DNA of 64,000 bases from Lingula anatina (lineage: Eukaryota > Brachiopoda > Lingulata > Lingulida > Lingulidae): positions 161,617-225,616 of the forward strand of contig NW_019775436.1 of NCBI RefSeq assembly GCF_001039355.2, given 5' to 3'. The notes beneath the pieces were generated by a model that saw nothing but the letters and a program-made list of their open reading frames with translations, was not told the origin of the DNA and made no database searches. Shown in pieces: positions 11,980 to 25,600 of the stretch. The position numbers and the translations under genes were made by a program. Within the stretch, counting starts at the first letter, position 1. Each line of letters opens with the position of its first letter.

Positions 11980-14900
11980 CTAGAATTCAAATGGAAAAAT
12001 AATTTACACCAGTGTTTGGAAATGATTTCCTGACAGATTTTATGAAGAAATTCATCAAACTGTGCAACACAAACAAAGCAAAAGTTTGCTGCTGCAGGAC
12101 TTCACACTGAATTTAAGTTTTGGCTAACACATGCTTCTGATGAGAGTAAATACCATAATTCTATTATACTTTTATTTGAATGACTTATTGAAAAATCCTT
12201 AGATATTGCATAATGGATGTTCTGTTTTACATTAATTATTATTAATATTTATATGAACCTGGAGACCTTTTTAAAAAAGATTCTGATTTTTCTAGAAAAG
12301 TTTTATAAGCATTTTTTGAGATTAAGCTTTAGGTCGCCACACTCTACACTTAGATGACTATGACTAATTAAGCAATACGTAGGAGAATTTGTGTGCATTT
12401 ATTCGTTTATTCTTTCAAATGATGTCCCCACCCCTTATTATTTTTTAAAGACAAATGAAACAAAACAGGACTTCAATATACAAACAAATCAACATGCTAT
12501 ATGAAATGTATTTGTGGGAATTCAAATGGACATCTTGAGTTAGATGACAAAATGTAGTTAAACAGAAGGTCTCAGCATGCAAAGCTCTGAAAGTTTATCT
12601 AACATGGAAAACATCCAAAATCTTGAAAATGATTTTAAAGTATAGACAAACCAAGATATTGTTGAAACAAACATTTTAAGTACTTTTTCAAGCATAACAA
12701 TATCTTGACGGTTATGTTATACCACAAAAAAGTAGGAAAAATCATGATGCAAATTGGCACAAAAATTTTCAGAAGTAATCATCAAACAAATAAATAAATG
12801 AATAAATAAATAAATATAAACTCTGGCACAAATGGAAAAAGAAAGACAAAAGTCAATGACAAGACACCAATCTTGTAACTCACAAAAAGAATAAACTCTG
12901 TACAGTGTGTTTCAAAGAAATGTTGCAATTAAGAAAAACTCATGCAATATGCAGTTCAAACAAAGAGACATTACGCATGTATAAATGTGTAATATCAAAT
13001 GAATGAAAAACCATTCAATATTTCCCCTTCAATATTTGGTTGGACATTTGATCCTCAAGATTTCCACAAAAATATTGGAGGGAAAAAGAAATAACAATGC
13101 ACAAGATCTTGTGTGAAAAAGAATAGTTTACATTCAGAAATAAATGTTGCATATTTTAAGAGACAGATTGGTTGAGTTGCCATAACTTTTTTGTATGAAT
13201 ATAGGTTTGGGTTGGGGCCTGGGGGTGGGGGGTGGGGGGTGGGGAGTGGGAGAGGGAGTAGATATCTTTAACAGATCAGAACAATGCAACTAAAAATAAT
13301 GCATACATAGCTTATATATTAAAAACCCTCTAATAACCACAACAAAGGCACCATAGCAACATAGAAATAATTAACAACGGTGATCAGCTACCATGGCAAC
13401 AAAAGTACAAAACCATGGCAACAAGGAATTCTTACCATTGTGCATGTGCCGGAGTTGCTTTTTGTGAAGAAAACAACAAAAATATGGTCAATGTCAAACT
13501 TTTAAAACTCGTGCAGTTAGTATAATTGAAAACAATTATCTACAATAAAGGGAGGTGAAAAAGTACGCAAGTTTTTCCACCATTCTTCAGGTTAATCATG
13601 CAGTGCAAACAAAACCAAAAACATTTGCTGGACAGAATTGTGTGAAACATCTTAAAACATTCTTCTGGATTCATCTTCTTAGTCTAGAAACATCCACATT
13701 GCACCCAAATGCATTAAGAAAGTTTCACACAATTTCCTGTTCTTGCTTCAAACATCTCTCCTCTGCAAATCTAAAAATGTTTTCTATTTCTTGTTTTTTA
13801 AAAATCTTTTTCAGTGCATCCCTCTATCCCACCAATTATCTTCACTTAAAGGAATACTCTCTTGATAATACTCTGAGTAGCTTATTAAAATGATGGGGTG
13901 ATGTTTGAAGCATGTAACAGCACCCACAGTGACGCATGCATCAAGACTTACATCTAGCATACAAAGTTAGCCATTTATCACTAGGTTAGTTTCAGCCTGT
14001 ATGTTGATACAATAAGGAAGAGAGGAGATGATCAAGGCAGTCTTCTCTGAAAATAAACAACAGCACTGAACACACAAAAAAAAGAAAGCACATGCAAAAT
14101 TCCATGCTGCAGCTATGTATACAAGCTCCATCTTCCAAGACTTTATACAAAAGACATGTTAACACCAAAGGCTAAGCTACTTTAACTGCAAGTCTACAAA
14201 TTATACAAAAAGTTTTAAAACAAATAGAATGGCAGACTGGCACCTGAAGCCCAGGTTCATCACAAACCCACCACAACCTAAAACCTCTGAATCATTGGTT
14301 TTGGTATCAATTTTTAAAGCCATGTACTCATTCTGCACATGCTTGATAGTATTTCAAAACAACCGGTTTTCAGAGGAGTTAGGAGTTCAAAATTCCAAAT
14401 ATTGTTTTTTTTTTTTTGAAAATTCAGCAGGTCCATTTTGCTGACTGACACCCCATATCTCAAAGGCCCTGCACCACAAAGCAGAGAGAAAAACCTGTGA
14501 GTCTCAATATGTAAATATCACAGGACAGAGATTTCAAAATGGATAAAAGCATATATTTATATATTACCCACCTTTGAATTATATTTTTCATTTGCTGGTC
14601 TTTTTCAGCCTGCTGTTGGCGTAATTTTTCCTCACTCTCCTCCAGCTTTTTCTGCCACTCTTGCGCCACCTGTTGGTCATGTTCAGCATGTCCGCTCAGT
14701 TGCTCTTCTGCCTCCCGCAACCTTCGCTCTGCTTCAAAAAGCTGCTGCCTCAAGTGGTTCAGCTCATGCTCATACTGAATCAAAAAAGGAGAATGAGGTT
14801 AAAATTCATTAAATTTTCCATAGTCATAAAACACTACAACAGAACCATGAATAACCTCATCCCTTCAATGGTTAATAAATATTCCCACTATTAATGATAA

Positions 14901-17900
14901 ATAAAGTTAAGTTTACCTCAATCTTTGTTTTATCCTGATCGTTTATCTTCCTCTGCACAGATCGTATGCCCATGTGTACGCCTGTCTGAGGTAAAGATGG
15001 CCGCCTGCTTGGAGACGTAACCCCGCGTGGACTGTCAGGGGACTTTGCAGACAGTGAGTCATCTGGTGATGTTGATGTAGGCATAGTTTGCATTGACATT
15101 GAAGATGGTACTATTGGCTGCTCTTTTGCAGAAGGAGGCTGTCGATATGATATTGAAGTGTCAGTGGCAGTTCGCCTAAGTTCATACCTCTTCCTTCCCA
15201 TCAAGCTAGAGTCATGGCTCTGCGAAAGAATAAGTGACTGAAGTGCTAGGTCATTAAACGAGGCCGGTTGGCATTCAAGTGCAGACTGTCCATTCTGAAT
15301 TGATTTTTCAACTTTTGGTGAAGGGTTCACCCTTGCATAGTGAGAGGGGGACTCCATAGGAGGTTTTCTGACCTGGCGCCGATCCCGTGGCGGGGTGGCT
15401 ATAGACTCACTACTGCTGGAACTAACCATAACCCTTTGTGTTGAAGCCCTTACTTGCTGGGGTGTGTATGGTTTACCTGTAGTTTGTTTGGTAACTAACT
15501 GTCTACTTGATATTGAGTCTTTCTCATCCATGCTGCTGAGAGAGCTAGCACTGGAGTCTCTACGAGGTGTGCTACATTTTGGTGTGGACTGGGCATGTTT
15601 ATGGTGATACATTGGGTTGGCAAAGGACAGAGGCTGGGCTAATGGAGGAGACTTTCCGTTGTCTCCATCATTGGGTACCAGAGAGTCCACGGGGGAGCTG
15701 GACTGACTGTACCCAAACGACTGATACCCAGAAGACGCCACCGTGGACAGCTGACTAATGGACGTTTGGCTGCCCTTCATATTTTGGTCTGTTGTGGCCC
15801 GTCCTCTTTTTTCCTCCCCAACCACATCATCCATGTAAGATATCAGGTCCACATACTCCCCATTGACTAGTTCCGCAGCATGCAAAATGTCATTCCATGA
15901 TTGGTCAACGACTGACCTTTCAGCAGTAACATTTGTTCTTGATGAGACGTCAAACCTCCGTGAATTTTCTTTGAAATCGTGAAATAAAACATAATCGTCT
16001 GTTGAGTTCAGATCTGGTGCAACAGGCCTCCTGTTTCCAGCCTGGTTCGTATACGGCGACGAAGGCACCGCTGTGTGAATAATGTTTTCCTGCGTGTGCA
16101 TTTCTGTGTGCACCTGACGCCCATTGTTAATGTTCATCAGATTGTCATATATCTGGACGTTATTTAGGGCAGGTTTTTTGGGAGTTGGCTCAGGGTTCTT
16201 TAAAGCTTCAGACACTGTGGCCAAAATGGTGCGCAGCCTGGCTAACTTGATTTCTGTGGCCTGAAATGAGAGAGAGACATTTATTTCTGCTTGTGGTAAA
16301 CCTTCATATGAAAATCAAATGTTTTTTTATAAACAAAGTTTGTTATATAACAGTTTTGACAATCTGGGTATGAATTCGTCCATTCTAATTAAATAACTGA
16401 TGAATCCTTTCAACATTATATTTAGAAATAATTTGGCATTATTTTTCACTCAGCACCACCATACCTCATTTAACTTTTCCAGACTCTCCACCAGTAAGGA
16501 GTGCATAATGGACAGTTCTTTACCCAGGTCAATGTAGCCATCATACTCCATCAGCTCTGGGGCCTTCTCCTGGTTCTGGAATAGAACAACAATTTTAGAC
16601 CCTATGTCCTGGACATCTACACATTACAGAGATCCTGAACCCAAGTTCTGGATATCACTTACTTTAGCCATTAAATCAAGATTTTTTACAGCCTTCTGTG
16701 TGTAGCACATAAAACTTAAACCAGAGAATGGGTCATTTTTTCATCTGAGGCACCTTTATAGTTAAATCCGTTCAAGGTGAAACATAAGTTAATCAAAAGA
16801 CATAAAGAATACATCCTGGACGTGTTTACAAAGTTTACTTACTGAGATTTTGGTAAGGAACTGCTTCATTGTTCCCCATTCTCTCTCAACAAAATCATTC
16901 ATGAACACCATGTATTCCTCCTTTCCACCAAACCTACAAAATTAAATATAATACCATACAACTGTATAGACAGAGTGGTTTTCCCTCAGTTTATCTTTTT
17001 GTGATCAACAGTATAAATCTGACTACCTTTTATATTATCTGATCTCTTACATCGCATTATTTTTTTGCATACAAAGTTTTTTGCAATAAGAGGATTCAAC
17101 TTACTTTGTAAAGTTTGCCAGATTTTGTATAGTTTTTGCTATAAGTGTCAGATTTCTAGCCGCTTTGTCTTGCGGAAATTCTGTAAGATAAAACAAAATA
17201 AAATATATAATAACAATAATAACAATAATAACTAACTGTTCATTTGTTTAGTACCCACCTCAGTGAAGGTGCTTTACTTTTTAAAATTTTTTTGCATCAT
17301 CAGATTTGGCAAATTACATGACATTATCAGATTTAGCAAAATATGTGACAAGTCTACCAAATGCATTTTTATTATTGTATTTTCTTCTTCATTAATTTTC
17401 TTTTATCATACAAAGCTGATATCATACAAACCTTGTGTGAGGCCAAATAAACTGGGGGACATGATGGAAGGGCAGAGGAAGCGCAAGAAAATGGAGGCAC
17501 TGATCAGATTATCACTAACATCTTCTCTCTTTCTGTTCACACAGCGATCTCGAAATTGTGCAAACACATCCTTCAGCTCTCTATAATTATAAAATAAAAT
17601 TACAATATTAAATGTTCTGAATACACACCATCTATTTACCTTGAATCTTTTTGTGTAACTTTATCTGTGTTGTCTTTTCAATTTTTTATGATAACTTTCC
17701 CGACAACCACTCATTGTGTGTTATTCACAAAATTCAAATCCCTTTTCAATTGGATATTTTCAGGAAAAACAACTAAAAGTTGAGATCATATCACTTAAAT
17801 GTTATTATTTTGGTCAAATAACTGCAAGAATTTTTGAAGGAAACCAAAATTTGGACTACACCAGAGACAACTTTGGCGAAAAACAGAAAAACAATTTCCA

Positions 17901-19255
17901 CTTTCCTTGTCCTAATTATATAAGTTACCATTTACTTACTAAGTCAAAGCGAACTCAAATAATCAGATTTAATGTGTATGAAGTCCCTTACCTTGGGAAA
18001 TAACATGCGGAGTTGATAATTTTCACCCAGGCCATCTCACAATACATCACCAGGCTGGCCTGATGGCGCTGGAGGACATTGTTGTTGGTGACCTTGGTGG
18101 GGTCAGGCTCACAGTCGTCTGTGGACTCCAACATAGAGCGAACAAATTCACCCAGTGTATCTTGTAGATACTGAAATGGAGGAATAATTTTGAGGTTAGC
18201 AAACATTTTGTGCCATTTTTCCTTATATTCTATCAACATGTGAGAAATGTTTGATATTTTAAAGAGATATGGATTTTTAAATTTTGCAGTTTCTGGACAT
18301 TTGCATTTTTAAAATTTTGCAGTTTCTGGAAGTGTATCTTTTAATCTTTTGATAATTTTAGAGGGATAGTGCTGCCCCCTACCTTCTCTCCCACTAACTT
18401 CATGTATGCTTCTATAGACTTGGTTGCAATGCTGTTCCCACGGAATGTAAGGTGCTCATTATCTGTAGTTCAAAAAGTCATTTTTTAAGCAATAACATAT
18501 AGGATGAGAATCATTATAACCCTAGTCAAAACATCTCTGGTTTATTACTTTACAAAAGACTAGTACAATTTGTCACAGCAAATTCACAAGTTTAAGCACG
18601 AGATTTTGAATGTTGATATAAGAACTGATACGAAATTCCAGAAATAACCACACAGTTAATAAGATTTCATGTTCAAAAGTAAAATTCTGACTACATATAT
18701 GTTGATTCTTTTACAGCATATTACTTTCTATTTACCTATTTATTTTTATTTATTTATTTTTTGCATATTACTTCTTCCACATAGAAACTAATTTTCTGGA
18801 TGATGAACAGTCTACCAACTCACCCAGCTTATCAATCTCTCCCATGACGATGTCTGGCAGAAAGTGGTCAGCTTTCCCCAGTCTCTGCATGATCCTCACC
18901 ATGGACATGGCGATCTCCTCCTTGGCCTTGACACTGATCACTGGCTCCAGAACCTCCACCAGACACATGTAGTCTGTGCTCAGGTACTGGAATAGGAGAA
19001 CAACTGGATGAAACTTTACAAAGTTGTATGTTTGGCTGAATTATAGCCTGAGAAGATTTTAATGGGACTATATAAGTGTGACAAGTTGTAGCACACAAAT
19101 GCATTGATCCTCAGAATTGCTAAGATGTTTCAGTCTTGGTGTGTGTCTGGTATCGGAACACATTGATTGCTTTCCCATATGTATAAATTAGCTACCACAG
19201 AGCTCCATTCAAAAATGGCAAGAAAAAAATTCACATTCTTTTTTTTTTTTACCTC

Positions 19256-19289
<34 letters not shown>

Positions 19290-19615
19290 AAAAAAAAAAA
19301 AAAAAAACTATCCACCACTTTATCTGTATGTCACACCTTCCATCAATGCATGTTCATACACGTTGTATTTTTACTTTTAGAAGCGTTGGTTCTTTTATCA
19401 TACAAAACTATTTGCAGCTTTTCTTAACAGGTAACTGTAAGGTCAGTTGAACCCTTTGCCCTTCATCACATGGAGTCCTGACATTCATCTTTGTCATTTC
19501 AAACTAACAGGAATGTGTCAGCAGATGGTTGCCCTTTCCAACACAGGTGGCCAAAAGTTCTTAGAATTCCCTCTGTCTCTCTCTCTCAGACACACTCACA
19601 TACAGGCGCGCACAT

Positions 19616-19656
<41 letters not shown>

Positions 19657-22600
19657 ATGAGAATGTCTTTTACCTGAATAAATTCTTGATATGTATCCAT
19701 GGGTAATATCTGTACAGTCTGGTAGCGTGCCTTGAGACGTACTAGAGGGAGATCACTTTTATTTTCCTTGGCTGCTCTTCCAACTGTCCCTGAACTTGCT
19801 GTGTACCTACAAAGAGAAAGAAAAATATTAAAATCACATTTGAAATCTATACAAAATTTACTATAGACTGCCACAAGATGAAAGACACTTACATTCAGAG
19901 CCTTCAACATCCTACCAAACATCATCAGAGTTAACAATTCCCCCAAATACTTGTAACATGTGTTCAGCAGCTGACTGCAAACATCCAATCTACGAAATCC
20001 AACAGACTGCTTACCACAGCAAACCTCACACTTGCCTCAACCACAGAACTAAAAGACAGACAATGTTATAAGACAAGCAAACAGGGCATACATCATACAT
20101 CCACAGACTATGGACGCCTTATAGACACCAAAAAGAACATACTGCTGAAGGTTAGTCAGATAAATCTTCCCTGGGACTATCTTTTGGCAAACTTTCTCTG
20201 TTTCAAGTGATGTAATTCATGTTCCTCAAGTCACACTATACTCTTGTTGCTCTGGCCCTGATATCTTGCCAACCTCAACGATGATACAGAGACCAGTAAC
20301 AGGAAAATGTTCAACCCAGGCTGAATGTGCTAGATGAGACTGGATTGCGTCATGTTGTGATCAAATGATTTTTTACCAAGAGAGCTGTTCAAAGTTGCAT
20401 AAAACTTCAACAGAATCATAATATTTGAAAAGAGTGAATAAAGGATCTAGAAAATGGGACCAGATGCTGTGTTTGTAGATAATGTCAAAAAGGAAAATTT
20501 CTTTGTTTTTCAAGTAAAGACACTTCATAATTCTGCATTTCTTTTTTTTTTTAATAAACAAAGAATTTTGACATATATCTAACTTTCAGACATTGACATA
20601 TTAAAGGAAAGAGTCATGAAATCCTTCTGTACACTACAGAACACTGCCTCAATAAAAGCCCCATGATATCCAAAATATCAAGCATGAAAATTAATCCATC
20701 TTGAAATTTCTTTCCCTATTACCATCTGTACACTAGCTCCCTCATCAATCTCCTATCCATATACACGTCTGTAGTTCCCTCTTCGTGCATGGCCATAAAT
20801 TGCGAGACAAGACTATTCACTTGATGCAATCACAAGTGTATAAAGAGTTCAGATTGCAATGACATTGATGTTTTTATTTAATTCTAGCGGCCCCACCCCT
20901 TGCTATGGAGACAAGCTGTGGAAAAATGCTGTGTTGTGAACAGCTTGTGGCAAAAGAAGATGGAGCTGTTTTTTCACCGTCATTTATAATATGCAGAACA
21001 AAATGGAAGGATAATCCAACCAATCAGAGAAGAGATGAAGAGTGTGAAGTTACAAATAATGTAACGATTTGTCAGTTGTACTTTGATATAACATACTAGC
21101 TGCTATATCATTATCACATTTTCAACTCTGCTCTACAGTTAACTGTATTAATTCAAGTTTATTCATCACATTCTTATTCCAATCATATCTTATAATTTCT
21201 ATCATATTCTGTAAGTATGTTTGCTTAAAAGCAGATGTGATGACGACTCAAGTTTTGTAGAAGTTCCATATTTCATGTCATTTTTCTTGTAAGCACTATT
21301 CCCGTTTTCTTTCCTACACCTGAATCATCAATCTCGTCTGCACACACGTTTGCTTTAATGGTAACTGCTATTTTTGCAATGGTTTCTCCATGTGTGTTAT
21401 TATTTATGGGTCTGCATACAAACGTCTGCTGCTAGGTTTACTCACCATTTCTCCACAAGCTGCCTGTTATTCAACTCATCCACTGGGATATTCACATAAC
21501 CTGAAGAAAAAAGACAACCAGATTAGAATTACACTTAAGATCAATTTCCACCACTTAAATAAAGACAAATATAGCCAAGAGATACTTCAATTTCTGATCT
21601 AAGTACACTTTGTATCAGAGAAAACATTTCTGACTAATCTATTCAGCATACAACTTAAGAATAAAGGTTAAAGTTACTAGATTGCTTGTCTCTGCCTGCA
21701 TACAACTCCATGTGAATGTTTTAACCCTCTACGATGCTCAAATATCTGGACTGATATACCTGGTAGTTACAAGTAAAAAGCTAGACTGTCCTGATATCCT
21801 TGCAGCATATACACATATGTGTGGATATTCTGGCACCATCTGTTTGTCACTTTATATCAAGATTCAATGACAATCTGTATCTTGTTTCAACTTGTCTTTG
21901 TGTTACATTAAAGAGGCACAGTATGTGTGCTTGAAATGATCGTGTATCTGTTTCAGAGTGTGTATAACGACGCTGGGTTATTTTAACGTAAAACCAATTT
22001 CCTCTCGTGCTTCAACCAATCACAAGGACACCTTTTCAACTACGAAAAAGGAGAAGATAAACCGACATTGGACTGCAAGCTGAGAGTACAGAAATTTACA
22101 GGTTACATATTTCAGTAGATTTAATAACAGCCTCTTAATCAATTGACCGCCATCTATTTATTCCTGATTTCATAAGATTTTACATTTCAATTGCTTATTG
22201 TATCAAATAGCAGCAACAGTAATCTTGGAACTTAATCACAATCACAGAAGACATCTAATACATGACAACAACAGTAGAAACTGTAAAAAAATAGATGTAT
22301 TCCAAAGTGCCAAGAATTCCTTTCCTTTTTTCCTCCTCAGAATTTCTCTGTGTGGTCTATCAAATGTCTAGCAAGAGGGCAAAGATTGAGCTTCCCATGA
22401 GCCCTACATTTAGACACTGCACACCTGAGACAGCTACTATTTCTGATGGATGGATGGATGAATGGTCTCTTAGTATGCTGTCTTACCTAACACAAGGTGG
22501 GGACCTCAAGCAAGGGTGGTTCAAAAATAATCATACTCCACTATTTTTAAAGTACTGTAACTTATCATACACCCTGTAAAATGTTACAGAACTCAGTGAG

Positions 22601-25600
22601 GGGATCGGAGTTACTATACAAAATTTTGAATTGCACCTTTTCAGGTATACAACTATTTCTGCTGCACCTTGTGGACTGTTACCTGGTATGTTACCTAACC
22701 AAAAGGGTACAGAATGATACCAAATGTAAGATGGCACAGAACTATAAATTACCATAGAGAGCTTCAGTGCATATTAATGTTCTTCCTTAAATATAAGTGA
22801 AGAGGGCAGCAGGGAAAAAATGATGCAAAATACTGACTGCTCTGAGTAATAAAATTCTGCACTCATTTTTGTGCAAATTGATGTGTTACCTTGCATTCTG
22901 AGATTTTCATTTCTCCTTTTTTTCTATAGCTGGGATGAAGTGACAAAGAAGGGAGGAGGAGCTACGTACGTGTGTGCGAATGTGCGAAAAAGTATAAGTA
23001 TTGGGTGGTGCACAAGATTCAAAATTACCACCAGGTGCAAAAGTTTATAAATTTCCAATAAAAACCTGGGTGGTATCACCCCTCCATTAACCTCTCCCAT
23101 GTCTCTCCACACCAGAATTGTGAACTCAGATGTTATTCCAATATGGCACTGATAGCTCTGATTGTGTAAGGTTGTATTTCTAGTCAAGCTATGACCACCT
23201 AACTCAGTACTGTGTACCACAGTAGACCATGCGATTAATATTTCCAACTTAATCCAGGGTGCTTACTTTGATCACTATGACAGAGGAGTTTGATGGATTT
23301 TTCTAGATTTTATAAACATAATCATGAAGCTGAGATAGTGTGTGCTGTTCCAACTTAACTGGAAATGCTACCAGGGTGTTATCTCCTGTACAGACACACA
23401 TACCTGGATTTGGTTTAAATCAGGGATGAGAATTTTCCAGGTAGCTCCAACTTTCCCACGCAAAAGTAAATTTTACTCGTTGGTATAAATCTGCCCTTCA
23501 GCAAAAGCAGTTACTTTATTACTTTTCCCCCAATATCATTCCCAAATTTAGTAAAGTAAATATCAAAAATTAGGAATGGAAAGGGGAAATGTGGAGAGAG
23601 TGTTTGATATGGATCAGACACATGATGGTGACACTGAAATACTGCCCTCATAGTATGTACTAACCACAAACTCATCCTACATCATATCACCTGATTTTCA
23701 AACAAGATGCTGTATTTTTCTGCCTCTTACCTATTAGCTGGTTCTTGTCCTTCTTTTTCTTCTTGTCAGCTTCTCTGTAAATGTTCACAGTCACAGTTTC
23801 TATGGCAGGAAGATTACTGAAAAACCAAAAGATGGAACCATCAAATATTAAGTTATTGAAAGAAAACATGAATTTCACACACAAATGACATTAAAACTAC
23901 AACATCAACCTTTGTTTTACATCTAACTTAAGTAAAAAAACATCTGACACTAGTGTTTTATGCCAACAATATGCCACTTAGTTTTTTTACAAGATCATAC
24001 AATGTTTCCATTGATCTTTGGTTTTATTGCCCACACCATATCAGTTCTGAAAACCCAGACTTGTTTCTGCCACAGGCAGTTTATTTTGTCTTTTTATCTT
24101 TTTCACCATTTTTCCCCTATAAGGTCCGTCCCTCTCTTCACCTGCTGGTGCCTGGAAGCAGGGCAGGTGACTTCTGTCAAACCAACCCTTTCATGTTGTA
24201 GCATTGCACAACACTGTTGTAAAATGTGTCTAGGCTTTCTCCCCTGGCCTTGTAATCAATTTTCAATTTCATACTGCAGATTTTAAAATGTGAAGTACCT
24301 TAGCCCATTCCAGGTATTATTCGTAAATTGCAATCACAAATTAGCTATTACGGTTATAAAGGCAATGAATAAAATCAATCTTTCATCTTCTCTTTTGATA
24401 TTTTCCTTTTTAAACTGTGACATATCAAATGCTGTTCATCACTGGCTGAAAAGGCAAAAAGTATACCCTTTAAAATAGTTTTTCATACCATAACATCAGA
24501 GGAGTGAGATGCTTTTGCATATCAGATTATATATGCAAATGATTAAAGTTTGTGTCTGCGCTGACTGCTTTACTGATAAAATATCTCTGTGAGCTAAGGC
24601 TGTTGGACCATTTATAATAATAGTTGTTTTTGTTTAATATGATCAAATATGTCACATGTTGAATTCATCTTCTACCAATTTTGAAACTAAATTGCCTTGA
24701 TTAATACATTTTTATCTGTTAATAAATTCAACAAAAGGGTATATATGCATTTGCTTTCGAGCACTATAAAAATGAACACCCGCCCAGCTTCCACTTTATT
24801 CCTAACATCATTTTACACAGCTATTTTTAGATAAAAGCATTATGTTCAGTGTAAGCACATTATGTTGGGTTTGGTTCATTTTACTCTCCAACTCTGTAAA
24901 TAAAACATGCACAGCTGATGTGAGTTGCGTTGATGTCATTTTGATGGGATCACCTTGCACAAATGGTTTTTCTCTGACATGAAAAGAAAGGCTTACTTAT
25001 GGTGTGTTCACAAAGGCACAAGTACAACAGAAATCCTAGGCATGCTATCTACAACTTTCAAGTCTTACATAGCCATCATTAGGTTGTCAGCCCAGCAACA
25101 GACCACCTAAATAAATCTTGGGCAGCAATTACAGAGTTTGGCTACTGCCTGCTGGGTTATCAGTTGCCTTTTGACTACATGTCTGATAATATCGATTAAT
25201 CGAATCCACAAGAAAAAATACTTTTTTTGTGGTGTGAATGAACCTTTGGATATAAATAATCCATGAAGGCTTGAAAACAACAGATGGCACATCAGGTAAA
25301 AACATTTAAAAGATTTAAGAGCATCAATATCAGTTCTTACATTATTATGTGTGGAATGGTGGCTATGAGAGGTTGCTGTGTACAAGTATTTTCAATTACA
25401 AGTATTGTCAACAGTAACATGTTGGTGTTAATTTTAATATTTCAGTAACAAACAAATTGAGCGCAGTTTAGATACAAACATCCAAAAGACAGCAGGGAGT
25501 GCCATAACTTTTGTATTAAAACAGCAAAAAATTATCAAAATAAAATACAGCTTTAAAATAAAATTGATGACATTTTGTCTCATTTACCTTTGAAGCAAAC

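Noticed and set aside
13436-13457. 22-nt microexon before the last RasGAP exon
   Set aside because: The donor is good (ATG|GTAAGA), and inclusion would give an early stop in the last exon as an alternative C-terminus. But the acceptor (CACAAAAAG) is poor and the size too small to claim.
15395-15758. Plus-strand open frames opposite RasGAP exon 18
   Set aside because: Antisense shadows of a long GC-richer coding exon.
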